Source of the DNA: Pseudoxanthomonas sp. 3HH-4
Lineage (GTDB): Bacteria > Pseudomonadota > Gammaproteobacteria > Xanthomonadales > Xanthomonadaceae
Direction of reading: 5' to 3'
DNA: 64,000 bases
Assembly (NCBI RefSeq): GCF_006716465.1
Contig: NZ_VFPB01000005.1
Span: 124,001-188,000 of the forward strand
Position numbers and translations under genes: made by a program. Within the stretch, counting starts at the first letter, position 1, and the number at the start of each line of letters is the position of its first letter. Positions 1-8,133 of the stretch are shown here, one piece after another. The notes beneath the pieces are model-generated. The model was given only the letters and a program-made list of their open reading frames with translations, made no database searches and was not told the DNA's origin.

Positions 1-1744
1 CTGCTACGGCACGCCGAAGCCGGGGCAGCATGGGCTGGAGATCGTCCATCCCAGTTACCGCATGTTGGGCGACGATGATGAAGCGGCCCTGGGCGAGGCG
101 CTGGATCCGGTCTATCCCGCGATCGAGGGGCTGGGGCCTGCGAGCATCCGCAAGCTGGTCGGCCAGGCGCTGGAGCGGCTACCGGAAGATGACCGCCTGG
201 AACTGCTGCCGGCCTCCCTGCTGGACGGGTTGGGCCTGCCTTCGCTGCGGCAGGCTCTGCTGACCATGCATCGTCCGCCCCGCGATGCGGATGTCGCTGC
301 ACTCGCACTGGGCACGCACCCCGCGCAGCGCCGGCTGGCGATCGAAGAACTGCTGGCCCACCACCTGAGCCTGCGTCGGCAACGACTCGCGTTGCAGCAG
401 CACCGCGCGCCCGCGCTGAAGGGGAAGGGGGCCCTGGTGAAGGCGCTGGTCAAGGCGTTGCCGTTCACGTTGACAGGGGCGCAGCAACGCGTGTTCGCGC
501 AGATCCGCGAGGACATCGCCAAGCCGTCGCCGATGCTGCGGCTGGTGCAGGGTGATGTCGGCAGCGGCAAGACGGTGGTGGCCGCGCTGGCGGGCATGCT
601 CGCAGTCGAAGCCGGCAAGCAGGTGGCGCTGGCGGCCCCGACCGAGTTGTTGGCCGAGCAGCACCTCGTCAACCTGCGCGCGTGGCTCGAGCCCCTGGGC
701 GTGCGCGTGGCGTGGCTGGCCGGCAAGGTCACCGGCAAGGCGCGCGCGACCGTACTGGCACAGGTGGCGTCGGGCGAAGCGCAGGTGGTGGTCGGTACCC
801 ACGCGCTGATGCAGGAGGCGGTGACGTTCCACGATCTCGGCCTTGCCATCGTCGACGAGCAACATCGTTTCGGTGTGCACCAGCGATTGGCACTGCGCGA
901 CAAGGGGGCGGGGAGCGAACGCGTGCCGCACCAGTTGGTCATGACCGCCACGCCGATTCCACGCACGCTGGCGATGGCGGCCTATGCGGACCTGGACGTG
1001 TCGGCCATCGACGAGCTGCCGCCGGGTCGCACGCCCGTGCAGACGGTCGCGCTGAGCGCGGAGCGCCGGCCGGATCTGGTCGAACGCATCCGCACCGCCT
1101 GTGCGGAAGGGCGGCAGGCGTACTGGGTCTGCACCTTGATCGACGACAGCGACGAGGTGGTCGCGCAGGCGGCGCAGACGACGTTCGAAGCCCTCTCCGC
1201 ATCATTGTCGGAAGCCCGTGTGGCACTGGTGCACGGGCGCATGAAGGCGGCCGACAAGCAGGGCACGATGCGCCGCTTCAAACAGGGTGAGGTCGACCTG
1301 CTGGTGGCGACCACGGTGATCGAAGTCGGTGTGGACGTGCCCAATGCCTCGCTGATGATCATCGAGAACGCGGAGCGGTTGGGGCTGGCCCAGTTGCACC
1401 AGCTGCGTGGGCGGGTCGGCCGTGGCGCCACCGCGTCGACCTGCGTGCTGATGTACCAGCCTCCGCTGTCGATGATGGCCAAGCATCGGCTGGCGACGAT
1501 GCGGGAAACCAATGATGGCTTCGTCATCGCCGAGAAGGATCTGGAGCTGCGTGGCCCGGGCGAACTGCTCGGTACGCGACAGACGGGACTGGCGGCCTTC
1601 CGAGTCGCCGACCTGGCGCGGGATGCGGCCCTGCTGCCACAGGTACATGCGCTGGCTGAGCGATTGCTCGCGGACGATCCTGTGGCCGCGGATTGCGTGA
1701 TCCAGCGCTGGGTCGGCGGCGCGGCGCGGTACGCGTCCGCGTAG
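1..1744 (+). CDS. recG: ATP-dependent DNA helicase RecG (3' part, start outside window)
   Basis: RecG reverses stalled replication forks and processes branched DNA using ATP. The reading frame is open from base 2, so the N-terminal part including most of the wedge domain lies upstream; about 580 residues are visible. Superfamily 2 helicase motifs appear in order: Walker A GDVGSGKT (from base 551), DEQH as the DExH box, TATPIPRT (motif III), VIEVGVDVP and QLRGRVGRG (motifs V and VI). The C-terminal tail with LRGPGELLGTRQ is typical of RecG rather than of PriA or Mfd. It ends with TAG at 1742-1744. Confidence 0.96.
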   Translation, partial: CYGTPKPGQHGLEIVHPSYRMLGDDDEAALGEALDPVYPAIEGLGPASIRKLVGQALERLPEDDRLELLPASLLDGLGLPSLRQALLTMHRPPRDADVAALALGTHPAQRRLAIEELLAHHLSLRRQRLALQQHRAPALKGKGALVKALVKALPFTLTGAQQRVFAQIREDIAKPSPMLRLVQGDVGSGKTVVAALAGMLAVEAGKQVALAAPTELLAEQHLVNLRAWLEPLGVRVAWLAGKVTGKARATVLAQVASGEAQVVVGTHALMQEAVTFHDLGLAIVDEQHRFGVHQRLALRDKGAGSERVPHQLVMTATPIPRTLAMAAYADLDVSAIDELPPGRTPVQTVALSAERRPDLVERIRTACAEGRQAYWVCTLIDDSDEVVAQAAQTTFEALSASLSEARVALVHGRMKAADKQGTMRRFKQGEVDLLVATTVIEVGVDVPNASLMIIENAERLGLAQLHQLRGRVGRGATASTCVLMYQPPLSMMAKHRLATMRETNDGFVIAEKDLELRGPGELLGTRQTGLAAFRVADLARDAALLPQVHALAERLLADDPVAADCVIQRWVGGAARYASA

Positions 1745-1753
1745 GTCGTCTCT

Positions 1754-1837
1754 TGTAGGAGGGGCTTCAGCCCCGATGCCTTTCGATCAGGCTTCAATTG
1801 GCTGACCGAAGAACCTCGGGCTGAAGCCCCTCCTACA
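1754..1837. repeat. REP-type inverted repeat (GTAG/SMAG-like)
   Basis: Two arms, 1754-1776 and 1816-1837, are near-perfect reverse complements built on TGTAGGAGGGGCTTCAGCCC, with a 39-base spacer. The terminal GTAG and the arm design match the GTAG palindromes described in Stenotrophomonas. Two relatives occur in this window (47352-47488 and 57536-57596). It sits just after recG and may also act as an mRNA-stabilising or terminating hairpin. Confidence 0.85.
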
Positions 1838-1906
1838 TGACACGCATGCTTCCATGGCACCGCCTGCGGTGCGAGACTCGGCGGCCGAGAAGACGAAGAG
1901 AAGAAG

Positions 1907-2845
1907 ATGACGGACAGGATTCCCTTGTTGATCGACACCGATCCCGGCGTCGACGATGCGTTGGCATTGCTGATGGCGTTCAACGATGCGCGCCACGACA
2001 TCGTCGGCTTGACCATCGCGGCCGGCAACGTGGGCCTGCAGCACACCGTGCGCAATGCGCTGAAGCTGTGCGAAGTCGCGGGTCGCGATGACATTCCCGT
2101 GTTCGCCGGCGCGCCCGCGCCGCTGCTGCATCCATCGCCGGATGCGGGCTATGTGCACGGGCAGGATGGCTTCGGCGATGTCGGCTACCCGTCGGCCGCG
2201 CGCCAGGCGGAAGCCGAACACGCGGCGCTGGCGATCCTGCGCCTGTCGCACGAGCACGCCGGCCGGCTGGTGCTGGTCGCACTGGGGCCGCTGACCAACA
2301 TCGCGCTCGCGCTCAAGCTGGACCCGACGCTGCCCCGGCGGATCGCACGCTTCGTGGTGATGGGGGGCGCGGTGACCTGCCACGGCAACATCACGCCGGC
2401 TGCCGAGTTCAATTTCTACTTCGATCCGGAGGCGGCGCACTTGGTGCTCGAGGCGTTCGAGCGCTACGACCTGGCCGACTGGGAGGCGACCATCGCCCAC
2501 GGTCTCCATCATGAGCGGGTGGCGGACTGGCTGCGGGCCGATGCCGACCGCGCCCGCTTCTACGACCGCATCTCCGAGAAGACCCGCCTGTGGTCCGCCG
2601 ATCGCCGTGGCGACCACTGGTACGCGGCCGACGCCCTGGCCATGGCCTTTGTGCTCGCGCCCGAAGGTGCGCTGGAACTGGCCGAACGACCGCTGGCCAT
2701 CGAGCTGACGGGTGCCCACGCCCGTGGCGCATCCATCGTGGACTGGCGCCGGGAAGGCGGCCGGCCGGACAGCGCCAACATCCTGCTGCGCTACGACCAG
2801 GATCGGTTCGAGGCGTTGATCCAGGCCGCGCTGGCGGCGGCCTGA
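1907..2845 (+). CDS. Nucleoside hydrolase (IunH/Rih family)
   Basis: Hydrolyses the N-glycosidic bond of ribonucleosides to give a free base and ribose (salvage). The N-terminal DTDPGVDDA motif at residues 8-16 is the family signature that binds Ca2+ and the ribose hydroxyls. A second family block, [12 protein letters not shown] followed by [11 protein letters not shown], is also present. At 312 residues the length is normal for the family. The start follows a purine-rich stretch (GAAGAGAAGAAG). Purine versus pyrimidine preference cannot be read from sequence. It stands alone between recG and rpmE2. Confidence 0.9.
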   Translation: MTDRIPLLIDTDPGVDDALALLMAFNDARHDIVGLTIAAGNVGLQHTVRNALKLCEVAGRDDIPVFAGAPAPLLHPSPDAGYVHGQDGFGDVGYPSAARQAEAEHAALAILRLSHEHAGRLVLVALGPLTNIALALKLDPTLPRRIARFVVMGGAVTCHGNITPAAEFNFYFDPEAAHLVLEAFERYDLADWEATIAHGLHHERVADWLRADADRARFYDRISEKTRLWSADRRGDHWYAADALAMAFVLAPEGALELAERPLAIELTGAHARGASIVDWRREGGRPDSANILLRYDQDRFEALIQAALAAA

Positions 2846-2853
2846 CGCGCGGG

Positions 2854-2883
2854 TTGCGCCGGACCGGGAGGGCGGTCTACAAT
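2854..2883 (+). promoter_or_regulatory. Putative sigma70 promoter of rpmE2
   Basis: TTGCGC (2854-2859), an 18-base spacer and TACAAT (2878-2883) lie 37 bases before the rpmE2 ATG. Confidence 0.5.
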
Positions 2884-2919
2884 GCCGCTCTTCCATTCCC
2901 GCTACACGGTGTGCCCGCC

Positions 2920-3162
2920 ATGAAGGCCGACATCCATCCCAATTACCGCGAAGTCGTCTTCCACGACGTGACCTCCGATTTCAAGTTCCTGACCCGCTCC
3001 ACGCTGGGCAGCAAGGAAACGACGAAGTGGGAAGACGGCAACGACTACCCGCTGATCAAGGTCGAAATCTCCTCGGCTTCGCACCCGTTCTACACGGGCA
3101 AGCACAAGGTCATCGACACCAGCGGCCGCATCGACAAGTTCCAGAAGCGCTACGCGCGCTGA
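2920..3162 (+). CDS. rpmE2: 50S ribosomal protein L31, type B
   Basis: Small ribosomal protein of 80 residues that begins [16 protein letters not shown]. It has the longer type-B form with the conserved [12 protein letters not shown] and KFQKRYAR segments and lacks the CxxC zinc ligands of type-A L31. Such zinc-independent forms can replace the zinc-binding paralogue; in several bacteria they are induced under zinc limitation. No Zur box was identified here, and whether a type-A copy exists elsewhere is unknown. The ATG at 2920 gives the family-length protein; the frame upstream is open but not coding. Confidence 0.95.
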   Translation: MKADIHPNYREVVFHDVTSDFKFLTRSTLGSKETTKWEDGNDYPLIKVEISSASHPFYTGKHKVIDTSGRIDKFQKRYAR

Positions 3163-3190
3163 TCGAATCGTTGTTCGCCTGATCCGCCTG

Positions 3191-3222
3191 CGGCCGCGCC
3201 TAGTGCGCGGCCGTTCGCGTTT
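3191..3222 (+). terminator. Probable terminator after rpmE2
   Basis: CGGCCGCGC (3191-3199) pairs with GCGCGGCCG (3205-3213) around a 5-base loop. The T-tract after it is weak (TTCGCGTTT). Confidence 0.5.
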
Positions 3223-3325
3223 GCGCGCCACCAGTGTGGGCCTCGCCGGAACAATGGGTTGCGCTCGCGACCTTATTCTTTGGTCTGACTTTGGTGCGCT
3301 ATCGAGCGACGGCTCCAAATGCACT

Positions 3326-3335
3326 GTGCGATAAT
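3326..3335 (+). promoter_or_regulatory. Putative extended -10 promoter of gltA
   Basis: GTGCGATAAT gives a TGn-extended -10 (GATAAT, 3330-3335) about 87 bases before the gltA start. No good -35 was seen. Confidence 0.45.
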
Positions 3336-3421
3336 TCAGCTCATCCAAGGTTCATTCCCTGGACTCCCGTCACGCGCCGACCGGACCTCCGGCGGCGTTA
3401 CCCCACGAAGGAGCGCACACT

Positions 3422-4711
3422 GTGTCCGAACTTGACCAGGTCACGCTGAATGCCGGCGACAAATCCGTCGTCCTGCCAGTCCTGAAGCCCACGCTTGGCA
3501 ACGACTGCGTCGATGTGTCCAAGCTGACCAAGGAAACGGGTCTTTTCACCTACGACTCCGGTTTCACCGCCACCGCCAGTTGCAAGTCGGCCATCACCTA
3601 CATCGATGGCGACAATGGCGTGCTGCTGTACCGCGGCTACCCCATCGAGCAACTGGCGCAGCATTCCAGCTTCCTGGAAGTGTCGTACCTGCTGATGAAC
3701 GGTGAACTGCCGACCAAGGAAGAGTTCGCCGGTTTCGAGCACGAAGTCACGCATCACACGATGATGCATGAGTCGCTGAAGAACTTCCTGCACGGTTTCC
3801 ACTACGACGCGCACCCGATGGCCATGCTGGCCGGCACGGTCGCCTCGCTGTCGGCGTTCTACCACGACACCCTGGACCTGGAAGATCCCGAGCAGCGCCG
3901 CCTTGCCGCCATCCGCCTGCTGGCGAAGATGCCGACCCTGGCCGCCGCGGCCTACCGCTATTCGATCGGCTGGCCGATCCGCTATCCGCGCAACAACCTC
4001 GAGTACGTCGACCGCTTCCTGCACATGATGTTCGAAGTGCCGAGCGAGCCGCTGGAACTCAATCCGGTGGTCGCCAAGGCGCTGGACCTGTTGTTCATCC
4101 TGCACGCGGACCACGAGCAGAATGCATCGACCTCGACCGTGCGCCTGGTCGGTTCGACCGGTGCGAATCCGTACGCCTCGGTTGCCGCCGGCATCACGGC
4201 GTTGTGGGGCCCCGCGCATGGCGGCGCCAACGAGGCCGTGCTGAAGATGCTGGAGGAGATCGGCGATGCGAAGAACGTCGCTTCCGCCGTCGCCAAGGCC
4301 AAGGACAAGGAATCGGGTTTCCGCCTGATGGGCTTCGGCCACCGGGTGTACAAGAACTTCGATCCGCGCGCCAAGATCATTCGCGAGATGACCCACAAGG
4401 TGCTGGGCGAACTGGGCGTGGACGATCCGCTGCTGGAAGTGGCGATGAGGCTGGAAGAGGCGGCGCTGAAGGACGAGTACTTCATCCAGCGCAAGCTGTA
4501 CCCCAACGTCGATTTCTACAGCGGCATCATCTACAAGGCGCTGAAGATCCCGACCGAGATGTTCACCGTCATGTTCGCCATCGGCCGCACCGCTGGCTGG
4601 GTGTCGCACTGGCTGGAACAGCAGGTCGATCCGGAAGCCAAGATCGGCCGTCCGCGCCAGATCTACACCGGCTACGCGCCGCGCGACTACGTGTCGCCCG
4701 ACAAGCGCTGA
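3422..4711 (+). CDS. gltA: Citrate synthase (type II)
   Basis: Condenses oxaloacetate and acetyl-CoA to citrate, the entry step of the TCA cycle. The 429-residue length and the [34 protein letters not shown] and NVDFYSG blocks place it with the hexameric, NADH-sensitive gram-negative type. The catalytic triad is visible as H266, H307 and D364. The start is GTG at 3422, set by a strong AAGGAG at 3408-3413 with 8-base spacing. It is monocistronic and followed by a clear hairpin terminator. Confidence 0.97.
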   Translation: MSELDQVTLNAGDKSVVLPVLKPTLGNDCVDVSKLTKETGLFTYDSGFTATASCKSAITYIDGDNGVLLYRGYPIEQLAQHSSFLEVSYLLMNGELPTKEEFAGFEHEVTHHTMMHESLKNFLHGFHYDAHPMAMLAGTVASLSAFYHDTLDLEDPEQRRLAAIRLLAKMPTLAAAAYRYSIGWPIRYPRNNLEYVDRFLHMMFEVPSEPLELNPVVAKALDLLFILHADHEQNASTSTVRLVGSTGANPYASVAAGITALWGPAHGGANEAVLKMLEEIGDAKNVASAVAKAKDKESGFRLMGFGHRVYKNFDPRAKIIREMTHKVLGELGVDDPLLEVAMRLEEAALKDEYFIQRKLYPNVDFYSGIIYKALKIPTEMFTVMFAIGRTAGWVSHWLEQQVDPEAKIGRPRQIYTGYAPRDYVSPDKR

Positions 4712-4734
4712 GGGCCTGCAAGTCGAATGACAAG

Positions 4735-4766
4735 AAAAAGAATCCCCGCCACTGCGGGGATTCTTC
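4735..4766. terminator. Rho-independent terminator, probably bidirectional
   Basis: GAATCCCCGC and GCGGGGATTC (4740-4749 and 4754-4763) form a perfect 10-bp stem with loop CACT, flanked by an A-run on the left and TTCT on the right. It can serve gltA and the convergent gene at 4798. Confidence 0.85.
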
Positions 4767-4797
4767 TATCCGCCATATTCAGTACGGGCGATGGCGC

Positions 4798-5322
4798 TCA
4801 GGTGCCCACGTCCTCTGAGTAGGTACGTTCTGCATACTGAATCTCGATACCCGGCTTCAACGCACAGGTGAAATTCGGATTGCGCATCCTTCCGCCTGCA
4901 GTTGTCGAGTTCCAACTGAATGACTGAAAGCCGCCCGGCTGGATGGTCAGGGTCAGGGGCATGGAAAGCTGGTTGTTTGTTGCGCCGTAGGCGTAGCCGG
5001 GGCGCGCAGTGCAGCTTACGGATTGCGGTGCCGTCGCGGTGTTGCGAACCTTCAGGCTGATGTAGCTGGCGCCCCCGTTTTCACTGTCCGCATACCAAGT
5101 GCCGGCCAACGAGCAGATTGCGTACACGGTGCTGGTACCTGCATTGCGCATGCCTGTGGCCGAGTAGCGTATTTCATTGGTTGGAACGAACGGTTGGCAG
5201 AGGCCCGCGGCCATCTGTACTTCGCCCCGAGTGGAAGTGGCGGCTGTTGCGTTCAACGCGAGAAGAAGAGGACTGCAGAACGTCAGAGCGATGGTCGTGC
5301 GGAGGAAGAAACGCATCTTCAT
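4798..5322 (-). CDS. Hypothetical secreted protein
   Basis: Function not recognised. The 174-residue product starts MKMRFFLRTTIALTF and has a clear Sec signal peptide ending near LNATAA, so it is exported. The mature part has four cysteines, which could form two disulfides in the periplasm, and is rich in Ser, Thr, Gly and Asn. Segments such as WYADSENGGASYISLKVRN and TLTIQPGGFQSFSWN suggest a beta-sandwich, but no domain is assigned. The start at 5322 is chosen because AAGGGA lies 9-10 bases upstream and the signal peptide begins there; the frame is open further upstream without coding character. It converges on gltA. Confidence 0.75.
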   Translation of the reverse strand: MKMRFFLRTTIALTFCSPLLLALNATAATSTRGEVQMAAGLCQPFVPTNEIRYSATGMRNAGTSTVYAICSLAGTWYADSENGGASYISLKVRNTATAPQSVSCTARPGYAYGATNNQLSMPLTLTIQPGGFQSFSWNSTTAGGRMRNPNFTCALKPGIEIQYAERTYSEDVGT

Positions 5323-5577
5323 GATCATTTTTCCCTTGTGGTTGCTGTGCATTGCGATGGTTGAGTGACAGTCGGTGCAGCTGCGCTCAAGCAACAAGCT
5401 TTCAGCGGCCCGAATCGAACCGCCGGCTGTCCATGTGCGTGGAGTGTCCCGTCCACATTCCGCTTCTACGCAGATTTTGAAGGCGGCCGGACAGTCTTCG
5501 AGGAAATCCTCTGCATGGGAAACGAAGGAGGCCTTTTTTTGGGGGCCTGGATCCGTCTCACCCAAATAACAGCGCCA

Positions 5578-6219
5578 TCAGTGACGAGATGAAGATATGG
5601 TGGACTCACTGAGCAGGTTTTCGGAGCCCTTACGCGTCCCGTAAAGAATCAATTCCGTTCGTCCGTCATGCCGCGTGAACGTTATGCTGCGCACCATGGT
5701 CACCGCGTCCGCCATTCCCAAGACGTAGATTTCCGACCAGTCATTTGCCTGCGCGACGTCGTTGAATGCCATCTGTACTTTGCACAATCGGCGTACGCAC
5801 CGTGCGTTGAACTCCGAGGGAACTCCAAAAGCCACCAGCGGCTCCTCCGTCGCGGCCTCGACCAGTGAACGCTCGGCGGGTTCTGCCCATGACAGGTCTA
5901 CGCGTGTCTCGGCCAGGAAGAGAGATTCGTAGTTGCTGAATTCCCGGGCCTGTGTATCGTGGCCGTTGGCTTCAGAGGCGGAGGCGCGCGGAACGGGTTC
6001 ACTCACCGGCGTCGTCCTCGGCGGCGTGAGGAAGGCGGATGGGGGAGGGGCGCTCGCGCGTTGTGCTGGAGGTGTCGCAGTCGCTGCGTTCGCCGACGTC
6101 GAATCCGCTCTACGTTTCATCACAAGTGCGGTAGTAGCCATCCCCAATCCGAAAGCCAGACCGGTCACGACTGCAAGCGGCCAGAGCAGAGACCGAGGCG
6201 GGCGGGAATGAGTCGACAT
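5578..6219 (-). CDS. Hypothetical membrane-anchored protein
   Basis: Function not recognised. The 213-residue product starts MSTHSRPPRSLLW and has one N-terminal transmembrane helix (about residues 13-32). A low-complexity Ala/Pro/Ser/Thr linker follows (about residues 40-80), then a soluble, presumably periplasmic domain of about 120 residues. That domain has a CVRRLCKVQM segment whose two cysteines could pair. AAAGG lies 8 bases before the chosen ATG. It is co-oriented with the secreted protein at 4798-5322, 255 bases apart; that gap holds no recognisable gene or good terminator. Confidence 0.65.
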   Translation of the reverse strand: MSTHSRPPRSLLWPLAVVTGLAFGLGMATTALVMKRRADSTSANAATATPPAQRASAPPPSAFLTPPRTTPVSEPVPRASASEANGHDTQAREFSNYESLFLAETRVDLSWAEPAERSLVEAATEEPLVAFGVPSEFNARCVRRLCKVQMAFNDVAQANDWSEIYVLGMADAVTMVRSITFTRHDGRTELILYGTRKGSENLLSESTISSSRH

Positions 6220-6336
6220 ACGACTGGCCTTTTGGATGGGGTCCTTATCCCGATACGCACAAGGCAAGGAAGAAAGGACAGGCATGGCCAGCCAGAAGCT
6301 ATGAAAGGGCAGTCGCAATCGGGGGTACCGGTTGCC

Positions 6337-6855
6337 TTAGTAGCGCGGTCGCTTGCTCAGGGGGCATAAATCTCTGTCTGGTTCGACGGATACTTGACTG
6401 GACAGTGCATGGATGGCGAATCGGTCGTTGCTCTCATCGGGCGTGGCGCAGCAGTCCGGCAAAACGTTCATCCAGTAGGATTCGGCCTCTTCTGACAGGG
6501 CGCTAAAGACCACGCAGTTCTGCGTCGTCGTCCCGATGATCCGAAAGCGGGTGGCACCGAGACCTGCCAGCAAGTGGGAGAGTTTGGTCTGGTGAAAGCT
6601 GTCCGCCTGGTGTTTCACTATGACGGCCGCACCGGCGGCGGCCAGGATGCGGATATCAATACCGGTATTGTCCGTGCCCCATTTGAACAGGCGGTTGTCT
6701 GTGGGGTGGCGACATGCTGGACCAGGGCCACGGGTTCGTGGCGTGAGCGGGTTTGGTAGATGGCGTCGAGGGTGGTCTTGGCAATCCAGAGCGGGAAATC
6801 CGCCCTTGGCAAAGTGGTTGTTCTGGACGTCGGTGATGAGCAGGGCGGTGGTCAT
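6337..6855 (-). pseudogene. Isochorismatase-family cysteine hydrolase, two compensating frameshifts
   Basis: The family splits amide or ester-like bonds with an Asp-Lys-Cys triad. The N-terminus MTTALLITDVQNNHF and the C-terminal half are in one frame: IVKHQADSFHQTKL supplies the Lys, and IIGTTTQNCVVFSA the Cys. The middle is in the next frame: FPLWIAKTTLDAIYQTRSRH continuing to HEPVALVQHVAT. One shift lies near 6795-6803 and a second near 6690-6715. The frame stays open over 172 residues, but about 38 of them are scrambled, which removes the conserved strand after the first motif. All triad residues survive. It is probably inactive unless the shifts are sequencing errors. Confidence 0.75.
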
Positions 6856-6973
6856 GCGTTACCTTGGAAGGGAGGGTCGGCGCCAGCCAATTGACGGGCC
6901 GCGCCTGCAGTAATTGCGACCCGCAAGAAGCCGCGTCGCTCTCCTTAGGATCGAAAGACATTTCCCTTGATAG

Positions 6974-7361
6974 ATGGATCGGACCATACCCACGGCCCTG
7001 GCGCACGATGGGCGTATGACCTGGCAGGCCGTGGGTCGTCAAGGGCACCTGATGGACAGACGGTCGCGACGCCCGTGCAGCAAATGGTGGATGAGGGCGT
7101 AATCCGGGGTTCAAGGTGCTGCGCGGCGACCTGCGGCGCTACTTTCATCACCGTGGTCAGGGACACGCCGCAGTTCGACGCGCTCGAGGCGTTCCTGCAG
7201 TCGCATGCGGACGTGGATAGCGTCAGGAAGATCACCAGCGAAGCTGCTGCCACGTGATCCTGTCCCTCGGGCGACGCGCGGACCTAGATGCGTGCATGCA
7301 GGCGCTGCTGCGCTATGGCTGCCACGAGGTCGCCAGCGAGATGCGGAGGGTGAAGCCGTAA
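6974..7361 (+). pseudogene. Degraded Lrp/AsnC-family transcriptional regulator
   Basis: No single frame gives the protein, but pieces of an AsnC-type regulator follow in order across frames. MDRT then ALAHDGRMTWQAVGR comes from the ATG at 6974. GQTVATPVQQMVDEGVIRG, in another frame, resembles the recognition helix and wing. FITVVRDTPQFDALEAFLQS with HADVDSVRKITSE is the ligand-binding strand-helix. CHVILSLGRRADLDACMQAL, ending at TAA 7359-7361 in a third frame, is the C-terminal half. At least three frame changes are needed. The assignment is by pattern recognition. It is divergent from the broken isochorismatase-family gene, a usual place for such a regulator. Confidence 0.6.
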
Positions 7362-7370
7362 GCGCCCGCC

Positions 7371-8027
7371 TCAGCGGCTCGCGGCTTCCAGTTCGTAGCT
7401 CGCGATCTCGTCATCCGCCAGCAACTGCCGCAACTGCGTAGCGGAGGCCCGCTTCATCGGCTTCTCGTCCACGCTGGAGAGGGGCGCCTGGCGCAATGCA
7501 TCGTGCGGTAGCACGGTGAGGTCGAAGCTCAGCTCCTCGGCGCTGAAAATCCACACCGGCAGGTCCGCCACGCGCTCGCGGTCGATGCGCAGACGGCGTT
7601 CGCGCGGTTCCGCTGGAATGCGATGCTCTTCGAGGAAGCGGGTGACTGCATCCGGGTCGTCGCTATGCACGTGCAGGTGGACGGGCGTGTTCGCATCGGC
7701 CGTGCCTTCCAGCACCGGGCCCACCAGGCGTGGCGAGAAGCCCGACAGGAACTCCATCGCGCGCAGCGCGGCTTCGCGCCGCTGCCTCAGGCCCACCGCA
7801 TGCGCCTCGCCGACGAACAGGCGCTGGTACTCGCGTAGCGCGTCCTCGATCTCGCGGTTGCGGGGCAACGACGCGTCATCGTGGATGCCGAGCCGGTTGG
7901 CTGCCTTGAGCTTGGCCTGGTGGAAGTCACGAATGCCGCCTTCGGCCATCAGCCGGGCGGCCTCGTGGGCGAGCCGCTGGCGGCGTTCGCGGGTGCGTGT
8001 TTCGGCGTGCTGACGAGCGTGGTGCAT
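7371..8027 (-). CDS. Conserved hypothetical protein (nucleotidyltransferase-like)
   Basis: The 218-residue soluble protein has a basic helical N-terminus (HARQHAETRTRERRQR) followed by MAEGGIRDFHQAKLKAANRLG. I recognise the family as an uncharacterised proteobacterial one, sometimes mislabelled as a UDP-N-acetylmuramate-alanine ligase. The central VGPVLEGTADANTPVHLHVH looks like the start of a nucleotidyltransferase fold, but the catalytic acidic pair is not clear, so no activity is claimed. The start at 8027 is set by GGAGG 7 bases upstream. It lies downstream of mrcA on the same strand, 106 bases away. Confidence 0.75.
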   Translation of the reverse strand: MHHARQHAETRTRERRQRLAHEAARLMAEGGIRDFHQAKLKAANRLGIHDDASLPRNREIEDALREYQRLFVGEAHAVGLRQRREAALRAMEFLSGFSPRLVGPVLEGTADANTPVHLHVHSDDPDAVTRFLEEHRIPAEPRERRLRIDRERVADLPVWIFSAEELSFDLTVLPHDALRQAPLSSVDEKPMKRASATQLRQLLADDEIASYELEAASR

Positions 8028-8083
8028 GGAGTGCCTCCGCGTCGAAACTGACCGCGAATGTACACCATGCACCCGACGTGTCC

Positions 8084-8107
8084 ATGACGGCGCCGATGCG
8101 CCGTCAT
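8084..8107 (-). terminator. Perfect hairpin downstream of mrcA
   Basis: ATGACGGCGC and GCGCCGTCAT pair perfectly over 10 bp around the loop CGAT. No T-tract follows on the minus strand, so intrinsic termination is uncertain. Confidence 0.4.
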
Positions 8108-8133
8108 GCCGTCTTCATCGACCCGGCGGGCCG

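Noticed and set aside
5526-5550. AGGCC-T7-GGGGGCCT as a terminator
   Set aside because: The T-run lies in the loop rather than after the stem on either strand, so it does not fit an intrinsic terminator.
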